Below, piece by piece: positions 23,487 through 35,239 of a stretch of DNA of 64,000 bases (position 1 is the first letter of the stretch; every line of letters begins with the position of its first letter). The stretch is from Massospora cicadina (lineage: Eukaryota; Entomophthoromycota; Entomophthoromycetes; Entomophthorales; Entomophthoraceae), in contig JAKSZP010007879.1 in assembly GCA_022478985.1 (NCBI GenBank), positions 496,001-560,000 of the forward strand, written 5' to 3'. The notes below the pieces were generated by a model. It ran no database searches. It worked only from the letters and a program-made list of their open reading frames with translations, and was not told the DNA's origin. The position numbers and the translations under genes are program-made.

Positions 23487-25640
23487 CCCCCTTTAGAGTT
23501 ATCACTGTAATCATTCTTAATGCATGTGAGATGTGCGATTGACAATGTTTTGCTTTCAGTACATAAGGTCAGTTAGCTTTAGAGGTACCTGACACTAATC
23601 TAACCGCCTTTTTCCCTGCTCGTCAATAGTAGGGTTCTTTTTAAACGCGTTTCTTCGGGGTAGTTGCTCTTCTTTCATCAAATACACTTGGGCTTCTCAA
23701 TTTTTTAATATTTGATTCCTCTACAATATATATTCTGGGTTTCATATAAGCCAACTGAGAGGTCTTTAATTTGTGTATTTAACCACCTTGAGTAAGGCTT
23801 CTTTAAAGTCTAACAGTATTGAAGCTTTGTTTGACAGATGTGATGATCATGGCTAGGTTGGGATTACTATATATAAACCAGCAATTATGGCAGCTGTGGT
23901 ATCTTCTAATGTAAGCATCTTCAAGGTCAATAGCGTTTAGCTTCCATGTATAAGCAATCTGAAAAATTGGCCAGGGTTCATTCTGGAGTAGCACAATTCT
24001 CCTGATGGTCTATTTCTTCAAACTCAGGCTTTTCTTGGAGCTGAATTATTTGATGAGAGCTTCCTTCACTTCACTCCAGGTGTATAAATCATCCATATCA
24101 AGTTCCATAACTCTTGAGCCATTCAGCCTAAACAAGGTAAAAAATGCTTACTCTTTTAAGATCATTTTTACCTTCCATTGCGGCTTCATAGATCTTGAGA
24201 AAAGATGTTATATCCCCTTTTTCAGGTGTAAACTTATCTTTGTCATTAGGTCTAACGGTAATGCCCTCTAATCCTATGATGTTGCATAAAATAAGAGATT
24301 TGGGTTCAGTAGTACTGGTACGTGTGTCACTCTGTTCAAATTGACATGAGAGTTGATGTATTTGATCCTGTAAATAAAGAGGTATTTCTCCTTTTCCTCA
24401 AAAAGTAAATCTTGAGGTGAAATCCAGCAGATAAGTTCTTCTTAAAAGAATGACCTTATCATTCTTCAAGTTTTCAACATGGACGTCCAGGTAATTAATT
24501 TGTTGGTGAGTGGATTAGTGGAAAGTTAACAAGAACCTGTTCTCATCCTCTGATACTCCAATGTTCAATTCATGTTCTTCATCTCTTTGCATTTAGTGCT
24601 CTGAGGAGACTTGTCAGTTTTGGCTTTCAGCTCTTCTGAAAGGGATTCCAGCGTTTCACAGCTTTATTGAGGCGATGATAGACTTTAATAATGTCTTCTT
24701 GACAAGGTGTTTTGCCTCAAATGTCACTCTTCATCTTGTTGAAAGGCTCAGAATGAGAGACACCTGAGTAGCAAGGATGCCAGAAAATGCTCAACATGGG
24801 CCACTAAGGAAATTTAATTTTGTGATAATGTTTAAGTCTCAGAGTTCAATGTGCCACCAGCTCATCATTTTATCATAGGGCTTGCTTTAGCTGGGACTTG
24901 AGGAGGGTGATATGTTCTTCCTCCTGATAATGGCTATAAGAAGATTGAGCTGCTATTTCACTGTAAAATTCAGTGTCTTGTCTTTAAAGGTCTAGGGCAA
25001 AGGCGTCAAGTAATTCTTTGATGTTATCATTTGACACTGTAGTGTCCTATTGGAGAAGCTTTATGACTTTTTCCACATACTTAATAACACTGGAATTAAT
25101 GTTCCCCATTTGGTTATAAAGTTGTTTAACATAGTAATGATTCACTATAATCAGTTGGTGGATGTCCCCTATACATTAGGATACTAAAATATAGAACTGT
25201 TTGTAAGCCAACTATAAGGCCACTTAAATTTATTGATAGGGTGATGGAGCTCCCTGTTGTGGACTCCTAATACATTCACAATATGATAAAGCGCTGGCTA
25301 TACAAATTGCATGATGTAGTGGGATAGATTTGCACTTATCTGTATGTCCCTAGGAGAACTTGAATCATATAGTTTCAAATGAGACCTGTTCATGGTAGAT
25401 GCCATTTAATAGTTGCCTCTTTTTCTTGAGTTAATGACTCCATGAAGTAACTCACTAACTCCTTTATTAGAAATACAAGTAATATGTTGAAAATTTGAAA
25501 ATCTTCATAGGGTTTCCCTTGAAATTATTTGAATGTGAAATTGGGTGAACTTCCCAGCTGTTCATCTTCTTCACTGTTTCTGTTAGACACCCAGCAGGTT
25601 ACACTATCAATCAGGTTATCTTACATGGTGCAATCAACTA
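23487..25640 (-). pseudogene. H gag
   Basis: Minus-strand fragments such as FRLNGSRVMELDMDDLYTWS with EVKEALIK (24,030-24,150) and VLLQNEPWPIFQIAYTWKLN (23,940-23,994) have the pattern of a retrotransposon Gag capsid. The longest frame is only 63 residues. The region sits between the H PBS and the G2 insertion, so the rest of H gag and its protease continue at 13,783 and below. Confidence 0.55.
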
Positions 25641-25671
25641 GGTGAAGGTATCATTAAGCGTTGGCTGATCC

Positions 25672-25687
25672 CCTGTAGTGAGCACCA
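25672..25687 (-). other. H primer-binding site
   Basis: Minus-strand TGGTGCTCACTACAGG lies one base from the LTR end. It is identical to the E2 and 59-kb PBS. Confidence 0.75.
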
Positions 25688-25688
25688 A

Positions 25689-26460
25689 CCTTTTGGGCTT
25701 CCTTTTTGTGGCTTAAATATGCTATACCAAAGGATCCTGAAAGTCAATACTTTTAGCAGTCTAAGTTTCACAACAAGTATACAAAATTTTTTGAGGGTGC
25801 CAAGTCACACTTAAATCCTGTCAGCTTAAATAACAATTCTATGTCAAGTACGTCAAAATGGACATATTGTGGCTAAAACATTTAAAGAGTATAAGAAAAT
25901 ATGATGTAACTTTACTTTAATATAGAAAGGGGTATATATGTTACTTTTGACAAAATATTCTCCATAAGGAAAAGCATTAATAAAATTAATGGATGAAGAA
26001 TCTGGATGGGAGGCTCTTGCTCAGGCAAAAAATCCAAATTGTACAATGCCTTTGTAGCATATTTTTGGTTGGACCAAAAAGGTATGGTGAATGTACCAGT
26101 CATATGAGACTTGGTATCATTTAGGTTTATTGTTGGGCAGATTCTTAATTCTTACCTTTTCCAGGATTGTCTTATTACACTTTCTCAAGTGCCAACTAAT
26201 TTAATGGGCGCTTGACATTTTGATCCTTCATTTCATCTAGGCAGGATTTGATCTTGGGGTATATTGGGCTTGAATCGCTCTAATGTAATTTTTATAGCAT
26301 CAATTTGAGCCTTATCAAATGATGATTTTTCCATACAATTATTTGATGTGACTTCTTTTACCTCACTGTTGAGTCTAGGTGTAAATTCTCTCATGGGAGT
26401 TGATTGTTCAATATTCTTCTCATCATGTATGATATCATGATATCTGAAAATATTTAGTAT
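25689..26460 (-). repeat. H 5' LTR
   Basis: It pairs with 8,449-9,188. The right end near 26,460 is less certain than the left, because the terminal TGTTGG is not preserved here. A minus-strand frame (26,233-26,547) crosses this boundary and reads partly into the neighbouring repeat, so I treat it as fortuitous. Confidence 0.7.
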
Positions 26461-26474
26461 TTTTTGAAGCACCA

Positions 26475-26697
26475 CATCATGGTCCCCATTTCCAATCTCC
26501 AGCCAGTGACTCAATCTGGAGCCATCATTAAAGTTAAAGCTTGTCACCTGGGGAAGCCTCTAACGAAACTAATTTATTCAAGAAGTTAGAATTAGAAAAA
26601 AGTTGAAGAATAAAGGGCAGAAATGGGGATTAAACCTGTCACCATTAAGAACATGGTAAAAGAACTCAGACTTTTGGCACTTACCAACACAACCCAA
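26475..26697 (-). repeat. tRNA-like segment at the head of repeat unit R1
   Basis: Read on the minus strand from 26,697, there is an A-box-like TTGGTAAGTGCC, then GGTGACAGGTTTAATCCCCA with a B-box-like GGTTTAATCC. In the second copy (41,900-42,125) the B box is GGTTCAATCC, a full match to GGTTCRANNCC. This suggests a tRNA-derived, RNA polymerase III type promoter facing away from the ORF1 unit. A complete cloverleaf is not evident. Confidence 0.4.
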
Positions 26698-26783
26698 GAA
26701 TAAATATCTTTCCACTTAGCATGACTCTCAGGCAAATCCTATGAAAAAAGCGAATTTCAATTGCCCACCATAGTTTTGCTCCG

Positions 26784-28160
26784 ATGTTTTTAGATTCCCT
26801 ACCAGCTGCTCCAGTGTGGGGCAGCGGCGAAACTTTCCCTGCCATTTTCCGTCTGGTGGGAAAACATGCTCTGACTGGATCATCCAATCATACTGAACGC
26901 CTGGGACAATTCATTTCTCCCAAGGATTTTAAGCCCAACTTAATTATACCCAAGTGGTGCATCGTTGCCCCCTGATGCTCCCCCCGAGCAACATGCATTT
27001 AAGCCTTAGGGTTGATTATGGGAAACTTTTCCCTTACCTATGACCAAGCCATTATCAAAATGTCTCAGGCGGTGATGATTCCTGCAAGTTTTATTAATTT
27101 CCGCCCCTATAAGGAGTACTTTGATCTCGGCTTCATCTGTGAAGCTGATGCCGCCACTGCAGCAACTGTGCCTCTGGTTCACCAGGGTACCCCTCTCCCC
27201 CAAATTCAGTCCCAGCTCCCATCAGACACCACTTTGGTGGTTCGGTTCACTAGTTTGCCCACCCACCTCCCCCCTGCGGTGCTCCACCAGAAGCTGAGGG
27301 ACGGTTTGGCAGCCTATGGCTCCAACCCCATCTTACAATTTGTGGTCCTAAATGGGGCCACACGCCTTGCTGGGCCTCAGGCGTATGCCACAATCATCTC
27401 TGAATTTAGTAAAATTGCCTTGTCAATTCCCTCTAGCATTGTCATTCCTTCTGCCCCTGACCATCCATTCTGGGCCCACTTCAAGGGCGTGCGGATGATC
27501 TGTCCATCCTGTTTTGAGTTGGACCACTCAAAATGTAAGTGCCCTTCCTTAGCTGCTTCCATTAGCTCTGATTTTTCATCTGCCAGCTTCCATACCCCGC
27601 TCACCCCGCACCAGTTTTGGTATGGGGTAAAATCCTACTTTCCCTTCCAAAACCTGTTGCTACAGCCACGCCCACAGCCACCAATTAGCCTCTTTCTCGC
27701 CCCAGTGTCACATATGCTCCCTCCAATCAAGCACCATATTGGACCCCAGTTTACTCCCATGCATCCTCCAACAAACCACCCAAACCTCAATCAAATGCTG
27801 ATTCCCCAAACAATTTAACCAAAATCCTTGAGATCTATTGGCTAAAAATTTTGATGAGTCTGGTAAATTATTTAAGACTTTACTCTCCAAATCGAGTGGT
27901 TTGTGTATGCTGACCATGACGCTAAGCTACCCCCTTGTTTATTCACCCCCCAGAAAAATGCCAAAAAGTTCCACGGCGACCACCAGCTGGCTGTTGAAGC
28001 AACAGCTAATCCAGTTTGTCGTCCTCTTTTCAAAGCTGCTGCCAAATAAGTGGCGATGCTCGCAGGACAAATCTTTCCTCCCATAATCCCCTCCACCATC
28101 AATATGCTCCCAAAAAATATGTTGATCAACTCTCACAAAGCCGTCAATGATGCCATCTAG
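26784..28160 (+). pseudogene. R1 ORF1 protein with CCHC zinc knuckle
   Basis: A first frame from ATG 26,784 (PAAPVWGSGETFPAIFRLVG) stops at 26,975. A 268-residue frame follows (27,012-27,818). It contains an RRM-like stretch DTTLVVRFTSLPTHLPPAVL ending in GLAAYG, and an intact knuckle at 27,501-27,542 (CPSCFELDHSKCKC, C-x2-C-x4-H-x4-C). A further shifted piece covers 27,838-28,160. In LINEs, ORF1 binds the element RNA. This is the least decayed ORF1 in the window. One internal stop and a later shift break it. Confidence 0.7.
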
Positions 28161-28404
28161 CACGTGGCAGTGGTAGCACGGAATCCCAAAGCCAAGATTA
28201 CCACACCAATATTGCCATGTTTATAAAGCCCTTTAATGCATGCATAAAAGCTAAAACAGCTCTGGCCTATTATATTATCTCCCTTATGGTCACCACTGTC
28301 TTCCTGCCACCCCAATCATCAAAGATTTTGCTCCGCATCCTGCAGATGCCCCAACGCCCTTGCTCTCTACCATAACCCATGCCCTGCTTGGGGTAAAGAT
28401 GATG

Positions 28405-28620
28405 CCAAGGATGAGCCCCCTGATCCCCCCTCCCCTTCCGCCATGATGGGATAAACAGTTCCCGCTGTCCCACCTGGTTGGTTGTGTTCAAGTTTTGTGT
28501 GTTGTCCACTTGTTTTAGGCAGTTCATTTCTTTTGTTCAGTGAAGATTTATTTTCTTTGCTCTTGGATCTTTGGTAAAATCTGTCTCCTGGTCAGCTTAC
28601 CTCAAATTAATATAACACAA
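28405..28620 (+). repeat. R1 3' end shared with the LINE
   Basis: The phrase gatcccccctccccttccgcc and the terminal ctggtcagcttacctcaaat match 43,843-44,035. The last part matches 34,060-34,090. A common 3' end is what LINE reverse transcriptase recognises, so these copies could share one machinery. Confidence 0.7.
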
Positions 28621-28956
28621 CTTAAGAATAGTGCGAAGATTTATGAAAATGCTGCTACTATGGATAATTGATCATGGCAATGATTCAGATTACTATTGAA
28701 TTAAATTATCATTTGAGCCTGAAGTTTGTAGCGTAGTACTCCCCCTCCTCATCTAAAATTAAATCCAGCACCCTGCCACTGGTAGCATGTTAGGTTAAGT
28801 TTAAAATAATTTTTCCTTTTTATTAAATTGAAAATTTTAATCCTGCTTTTCTTTCTTGTAACAATAACATTAATTCCATCTAATTACAAAAAAAACAATA
28901 ACATTAGTTACTATGATTCAATTTGAACAGAAATTTTTGATTATCACACAGGTGAA
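28621..28956. other. Spacer between R1 and the LINE, no gene seen
   Basis: AT-rich sequence with short A and T runs. No coding frame, tRNA or terminal repeat is recognised. Part of it (28,740-28,800) vaguely resembles the sequence after the other two LINE 3' ends, but the match is weak. Confidence 0.4.
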
Positions 28957-30006
28957 ATGGGCTATTTCAACAAATCCCAATTAGACTGGTTAAAAGCTGT
29001 ATCAATCAATGGACAAAACGGTGCGCCAAAGGGCAAAAAACGCCCTGGTGGGGGACTGGGAACCAATGCCACCAAAAACACAAACCAAACACCATTTGGG
29101 TTTGTAGAGTTTACCACAAAACAAAACCAATACATGGAAATCCAATATGCCCAACCCCTTTGAAGGTGGAACATGGGCTTCAACTTTTCTTAAGGGTCAA
29201 CTACCCAACGCTGTGGGAGAAGGTGGGAGAGGCACAGGCCTCCCTTTTTCCCCACGTGGTGTAAATTATCACCCATATCATCCACCATGGCTGGATTGTT
29301 ATGGGTTTTAAAACCAAAGAAGATGCAGAACCACCACAAAAGTCTGCGTTGAGATTTCCCTCCCTGAGGGCAAACAAATTGTGTGCACCTTGCACACCAG
29401 ATGGAACAAAACGAACACACTGTTTATCTCCTTTGACTTGCTCCCTACCAACCTTCCTCACAAGCTAATCAAGGAGGAGCTCCTAATTGGACTCCAAAGC
29501 TATGGAGAAATAAAACAACTAGAATTACAGCAATTCCACCTAGTGCCAAACCTGTGCACAGTAAAGGTGATTGCCGTGATCAACCCAGTCCTGATGTGGC
29601 TGCAGACTTCACAAAAATCCCACGCACAGTGGTGGTTCACCTCCTGGAGGGGGGAGTGTCAAAGCCATTCCGCATCACACCAGAATGCACACTGCCTATC
29701 TGCAACCATTGCACTGCATTGGGGCACAAGGAACACGCATGCCCCATGAAGGAGAGCATCTTGGCCCCAGACTTCTGTGATAACGCCATGGAAAAAGATG
29801 AAGAAACCTTTGGAAAAATGATTGACGCCAACCACGCCTTCCTCTGGGGAGAGAATGGTCACTACATCATCATAGACCCATTATCAACCAAGCTACGCAA
29901 ACAGGTACAGAAGGCCCACAAGCGGGCAGTGGCCAAGGCTTCATCACTCGCAGCCTCCTCCATCAACCCCAGCCCATTCCAGGAGGACATAGGGGAAATC
30001 AACTAA
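28957..30006 (+). pseudogene. LINE ORF1 protein
   Basis: Three frames carry successive pieces: 28,957-29,163 (basic, Gly-rich), 29,381-29,560 with NTLFISFDLLPTNLPHKLIK then GLQSYGEIKQLEL (an RRM-like stretch matching the R1 protein), and 29,554-30,006 with the intact knuckle at 29,701-29,742 (CNHCTALGHKEHAC). The C-terminal tail is Lys/Ala rich (KAHKRAVAKASSLAASS). At least one frameshift (~29,560) and a stop near 29,164 break it. Confidence 0.75.
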
Positions 30007-30379
30007 GCCAACCAATCAGAACAAAATGCCCAAGCTGAAAATTTTCTCAACAATTGACTGAGTCACCACATGATTTAAATAAAACAAACTTACCAGAACA
30101 ATTCAGCTTCATTATGGGCGAAAATGCGTTTTAATTCTTCTAAGTCAAACCTCAAAACCACAGAATCCAATCAGAACACAGCACCAAATCAAAAAAGCCA
30201 TGAGCGGAAAAACCTAATGCGAACTCTAAAAACTACAAGACCTGCATGAAATCAACTCAAGGTATGGAATTGGACAACGACTCAGAGTGAACTGGCCAAT
30301 CATAAAGAGCAAATTCAAGGCAATAAATGGTGGGCTAGGGCCATATGGCCCTCTCAACCGCTCCTGAGGCGCCGCAGGC

Positions 30380-31070
30380 ACCTCAGTGTCAATAGGGTTG
30401 CTAAACATCACAGGAGCCAGGGCTCAAGCGTCTCAAGCCAAATATCTGGACTTCTGTGAAAACCCCAATAGACATCTTGGCCATCCAAGAAATCCACTGT
30501 CTACAGGGGGAAGAGGGATCCTGGTTAGCCATGGTCTCACCATCCCAGGCGGTATGGACGTCCCACTGTGGGGTGGTCATCTGATATAACAAAAAATTAA
30601 AAATCACCAACTCCTCTTCATATCTTCATGGCCGCGTCCTGGCCACAACAATTGCAAATCAAGAGGACACAATCTTGATAGCATGTATCTATGCACTGTG
30701 CACCACAGCTGATAGGAAACAATTCCTCAAAGCCATCCCAACACTCAACCTCTCACCCGATACCATCCTGTTGGGCGATTTCAACTGCTGGGATAACCCC
30801 AACACGGACTGATAGCCCAACCCCATGAGATACCCACCAGGGAATATCAAGTTCCATGCAATGAAGGCATCCCTTGGCCTGTATGACACCCTCCCCCCAG
30901 GTCACCGCTCCTTCCCCGAATGATCAGCCCCAACATACATGAGGGAATGCTCATCTAACTGAGCCGCATCAACTACATCCTTGACTAAAAACCCACCGTT
31001 TGACCATCTCTGACTTGCAACAAAAAAGATCAATTTCTTTGACCACTGACTCATTTTGGTGCAGCACACG
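30380..31070 (+). pseudogene. LINE ORF2 apurinic-type endonuclease domain
   Basis: The frame includes ILAIQEIHCLQG near 30,474 (the Q-E-x-H catalytic block), TILIACIYALCTTADRKQFL, and DTILLGDFNCWDNPN near 30,770 (the G-D-F-N block). A final FFDH motif near 31,040 corresponds to the S-D-H block. These are the steps of an AP-like endonuclease that nicks target DNA. Two stops after VVI and later frame changes show that it is inactive. Confidence 0.75.
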
Positions 31071-31679
31071 CCAACCCAAACTCACACAAAGACGTCAGCC
31101 TGGAGGAAGCTATAACTTGAGAACATAAAATTTCCCAAAATATCTGACTAGATCGAACATGAGGCCATGAGCCCAGAATTTGCAACCCCATTTATATTGG
31201 ATCCCATCAAAACCTGGCAAAATTAAAAACTAAACTAATAAATAAAATTTGCCATCTCGCCTCATGCAAATACACCGCTGACACAGCCACAATCAGGCGC
31301 ACCTTGGCGGAACTGGACCACCTTAAGCACAAAGCCCCAAAGTCCAGCTATAGCCCCAACTGGGGGCACAAATGGGGGAAATATCGCCCGCCTAAACGCC
31401 CTAATCTTTGAACACCAGCACAGAATCAAAGTATTGAGAAAATGTAAGTTCATAAAAGAAGGCGAAACCTGTTCAATGTATTTCTTCCACAAATTACACT
31501 CCTGAGGCAACCAGCATGCGTGCACACAGGTCCATAAAGCCAATGGCACCGTGGCAACTGACCCAGCGGAGGTCAAGGTGGAAGTACACCGTTATTACAC
31601 TAAACTATATCACAACACCCATCTGACCCCCAAAAATAAAAAATTTTATAAACACCACTGGAATACAAAGTGCACCGCC

Positions 31680-32700
31680 AGACTATAGCCTCCTGAACCT
31701 AATAGCGCAGGAGGAGCTCTGGGACACAGTCCGTGGTGCACCAAATAGGAAATGCCCAGGCTCTGATGGGAAGCCCTACAAACTTTACAAAAAGTACTTT
31801 AAACAAATCGTCTCCCTCCTCTTAACATCAATGGCCAGTGCCTACTAGAGACACGCCCCCTTCATGGTGGAAGGACTCTTATGTCATAACCTATTTAAAA
31901 ATGGCGACAAACTTGACCTGGCCAACTGGCGCCCAATTGCACTCTCTAAATCTGATACAAAACTACTTACAAAAATTTTATCAACCAGTTTAGGCAAAAT
32001 AGCCTCCAAAGTCCTGTCGCCCAATCAATTTAGGTTCACACCAGGGCGCTCAATCTGGACCAATATACACTCCGTTGCCGACATATTTCAGTCAAAAGTA
32101 TCTGGAGCCCTGGTCTTCATAGACCAGGAGAAGGCATACGACCGCATTAGATGGCCATGCCTGAAGGAATGCCTAAGCACCTTCAAACTCCCACCCAGGT
32201 TCATAGACTGGGAGATGCTCCTCACAGAATCTGCATCCATGGCTGTGTGCATCCCTGACTTTATAACCAACAAGATCACACCACGCAGAGGGCTCAAACA
32301 AGGGTACCCCCTCAGCCCACTGCTGTACAACTTCAGCTTTGATCCATTTAATCATGTCACTGACTCACGCCTCATGGGCATAAACGCAAAAGTCTAGCCA
32401 CCAGTCAAGATACTAGACTTTGCGAATGACTGTGTGTCAGGTATAGCTAACAAAAAAGATGCCCAACAGTTGGAACGCACCCTGGAGGAATACTCCATTG
32501 TGAGTAACGCATCGCTCAACAATAGGAAAACAGAAATTTTTATCCTAGGCAAATACATTAACCACTATGCCACAACACCCAAACCTCACAGCCCCCACAA
32601 AGGAACAGCCCTCTCATCTTACACTTCACATCACCTCCTACAACCAACCCTGTCCAACACCTTGGGATATGGCTGGAAACAGGGGGGTATGCCAATGAGA
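31680..32700 (+). pseudogene. LINE ORF2 reverse transcriptase
   Basis: A 177-residue frame (31,864-32,397) covers ANWRPIALSKSDTKLLTKIL, SPNQFRFTPGRSIWTNIHSV, FIDQEKAYDRIRW (first catalytic Asp) and RGLKQGYPLSPLLY. After a stop, the palm continues with ILDFANDCVSG: the active site at 32,419-32,430 is F-A-N-D, not F-A-D-D. The thumb side includes LEEYSIVSNASLNNRKTEIF. An upstream piece (31,700-31,800) has GAPNRKCPGSDGKPYKLYK, the typical start of LINE RT. Confidence 0.85.
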
Positions 32701-33620
32701 TAATAGAGAACAATCTACTACAGCGGATATACAACCGCATTGCCTCCCTCAAGGGAAGATCCCCAGGACTAACAGGGCGAGTAACAGTTTTCAACTCACT
32801 TATCCTCACGATGCTGTGGTTCCCTGAACATGCAATCTCCTTCTCGCCTACATTCATATCCTCAATCCGCGCACTTATCCAGGGATGGTTGTGGCCTGGA
32901 TCCTTGCCACCTGTACGGGTGGAAACACTCTTTGGCCCATGCTCCAGCGGAGGCATGGGCTTAATAGACTTCAAGGTCCATGCCAAACGTATATTGGGCA
33001 CCTGGATAGAGAAAATCCTAGCCTAAGACCTCCAACAACAACACTGGTCTAGAGTGGCAAGGTAAACTTTGCACAAGCGCTCAAAATACCCAACCCACAC
33101 AACCCATCCAACCTGCTCACATAACTTGAAAACCGCTCCAATGCAGTGGGCCCACATGGAACCCCCCTCACTTTAAACGCCTCCTCCACACCATTCAGCA
33201 CATTGGGTCGACCATCGCAATTGATGGCACAAGTCAGGGAAGGGGAAGGCCCAGAGCTCACTTCACGCTAAGGAAACAAGAGGACCACCTCAGAGGGTCA
33301 TACATGCCATGACCCCAGCCATCGCAAGAATCAACTACCTAGATGCTTTGGACATCCCCTATGACCTCGCAACATAGAAAGCAATATGGAGGCTAGCGCA
33401 TCATCCACTCCTCCAACCAAGGGTAAGAGCTAACACCTGGCGTTGCCTCAGAAGAACCTATAGAACAGCAGATCGCACCAACTCCCTCCATGCAAAGTGC
33501 ACAGTATGTGGAGGAGATGGCACCTTGCACCACCGCCTAGAAGCATGCCCCCCATCTAGAGCCATATGGCGGGAAGTTGAGCGTCTGTTACGAACTTACA
33601 CCGTCCAGGAGCTGTAAATA
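32700..33620 (+). pseudogene. LINE ORF2 C-terminal region with zinc finger
   Basis: A plus-strand frame with LWFPEHAISFSPTFISSIRA and CSSGGMGLIDFKVHAKRIL (32,811-33,026) matches the region after RT in LINE ORF2 proteins. At 33,498-33,548 the sequence reads CTVCGGDGTLHHRLEAC, an intact C-x2-C-x7-H-x4-C finger that helps bind target or element nucleic acid. The frame is broken several times between these parts. Confidence 0.7.
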
Positions 33621-34098
33621 TCCTGGAGCCTCCTCACACTCAAAATTAAATCACTGCTACCACCCATACTCCGTTCTCTTATAGTCGCCATTGCAATGTG
33701 GACAATCCACACCATAGCACTGGATGCAAACAAAGGAACTGACCCACCATCCGTGGAACAATCAGCATATTCCACCTACACCTACTGGAAAACTTTCAAG
33801 ACTGGCTTAACGGATACATGAGATCAAAGTAACAACAACTTGTTGAGTCATGGTTCCCAGTCTGGTTTCTGCGTACATACCTGTTCCTCCACACCTGCTC
33901 CATAACAGGGGATACCCCTTTGGAGTAAGGCATCCACTTCCCCTACACCTGGCAGTACCAGCTGGCAACAGGAGTATCTCGTCTACTCCAGGGTGCCTAA
34001 CCTTCCTAATCCTTGCTATACTTCACCTCGCCCTATCCCACTACATATATTGTTATTGTCCGTCCCCTGGTCAGCTTACCTCAGTTAAATAAAAAGGT
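33621..34098 (+). repeat. LINE 3' untranslated end
   Basis: It terminates with attgtccgtcccctggtcag followed by cttacctcagttaaataaaaa. Near copies of this terminus close R1 (28,560-28,620) and R2 (43,990-44,035). An 80-residue frame (33,850-34,092) is hydrophobic but not conserved in R1 or R2. Confidence 0.7.
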
Positions 34099-34370
34099 GA
34101 AAATTTCCCAGTTTGAATATTTTAAACTTAGAATTACAAGTTGAACTACCTATGATTTTGTAGAGATGATGGTGGAACTTCTTCATCTATAATTATAACA
34201 TCTCAAGCAACTCTAATAACACCCCACCCTCAACTCTAATCTCGCAGAAAACCCAAAACCCCTCTCCCACCTCACATGAGTTTTTCCATTAGGGTAGAGC
34301 ATCCCCTGCAGTCTGTAGTCACATTTGGGGCTGTTTGACACCAGCTTCATCAGACCAGCTTACTATTGGC
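34099..34370 (+). repeat. Sequence D1 following the LINE 3' end
   Basis: It matches 44,036-44,300 in the same orientation. Shared phrases include aacaccccaccctcaa, aaaacccaaaacccct/aaagacccaaaaccct and ccctgcagtct. Both copies begin right after a LINE-type 3' terminus. It is either part of the mobile unit or a preferred target. Confidence 0.6.
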
Positions 34371-35239
34371 TCGCCTAGATAATAATAAAATAGATTAACA
34401 AATAATTTTAGAATGTGAGAAGACTAAAGAATCATGGAGTCAGTTGCACAAAGAAAGAAAATTTGTTATAGCTTAGATGACTATTATAAACCCTCCCATA
34501 GTGCTAAGTTTTAATTTAGTTCACATGGAACCTTATGGTTCTGAGGAAACACCTCCTTAAAGAGATATATCGATGGTTTTAAATGGTTACTATACCTATA
34601 GGACCCGCAGATCCAGCAAACACATGTTACCACATCTCACTGGTTTGTAAGGTTGAAGAACAGCACAGGGTCAACCCATTTTGTAAAGATCTATTGGGCC
34701 TACAGCCCTTATCAGACCCTGAAGATCCTTGTTCCACTCCTTTGTCATGTTCTAGGGCTACTGCTATGCCTACCCAGTTAATAAGATAGCTTTACTAAGG
34801 TTCAGAAGCGTTACAAGGCTAAGAAAGTATATACTACTCTTTGTTCCATCAATGATTTAAATAAGTCTGAACGCGTTTAATTCTTATTCCCCAATCATAT
34901 TATGGTAGGACAGCGTAAGGTCATAGTAACTGTGCGTGTGGAACTAGAGCCATTTGGAATTAAATCTACTGAAAGTTGTATAGGTATTGGATTTAAAGTT
35001 ACCCATGTGCACCTGTTATGAAGGCATCTAGTAAACTAATCTCACACTTCCTCTTCACAAACTTTGCATTTTATTACCTTGAGTTTTGAAATTATGGCAA
35101 AATTCTCAATATTATCATAATTAATATAACTAGTGATTTTGAGGGGTAGGTTGGTGGGGCTGCCATTCATTAAGTATTGACTTAGAGTAAACCATGCTAA
35201 ATTATGCCTCTAATGCAGTCTCAGGTGATTTTCTCTTCT

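Larger units (their letters stand above)
8449..26460 (-). mobile_element. H: large Ty3/gypsy element carrying nested insertions
   Basis: Two diverged direct repeats (8,449-9,188 and 25,689-26,460) act as LTRs. The right one is followed on the minus strand by a PBS, and the left one is preceded by a purine tract. Between them, after removing insertions at 13,784-23,486 and 10,256-11,060, the domains read gag, (protease), RT, RNase H, integrase on the minus strand. That is a full gypsy order of about 7.5 kb plus LTRs. All frames are broken. Confidence 0.75.
26475..28620 (+). mobile_element. R1: LINE-derived unit with ORF1 only
   Basis: The unit aligns with 41,900-44,035 from end to end. It holds an ORF1-type gag with an intact zinc knuckle and then a 3' region shared with the full LINE (phrase ctggtcagcttacctca). 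No endonuclease or RT sequence exists between ORF1 and the 3' end. It therefore looks like an internally deleted, non-autonomous relative of the LINE at 28,957-34,098. Confidence 0.7.
28957..34098 (+). mobile_element. Tad1-like LINE (non-LTR retrotransposon), broken
   Basis: In order on the plus strand: ORF1 with CCHC knuckle, AP endonuclease, reverse transcriptase, a C-terminal zinc finger of the C-x2-C-x7-H-x4-C type, and a 3' end ending in TTAAATAAAAA. This layout fits the fungal Tad clade or related clades. The coding part is richer in G+C than the surrounding gypsy relics. Stops and frameshifts occur in every ORF. Confidence 0.8.

Noticed and set aside
26233..26547. 104-residue minus-strand ORF at the H 5' LTR boundary
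   Set aside because: It crosses the LTR border and the R1 head repeat; the equivalent LTR region at 9.0-9.2 kb is full of stops, and no domain is recognised.
34300..34365. tRNA-Cys-like phrase in D1
   Set aside because: D-arm and anticodon-arm resemblance only; no T arm, acceptor stem or B box.
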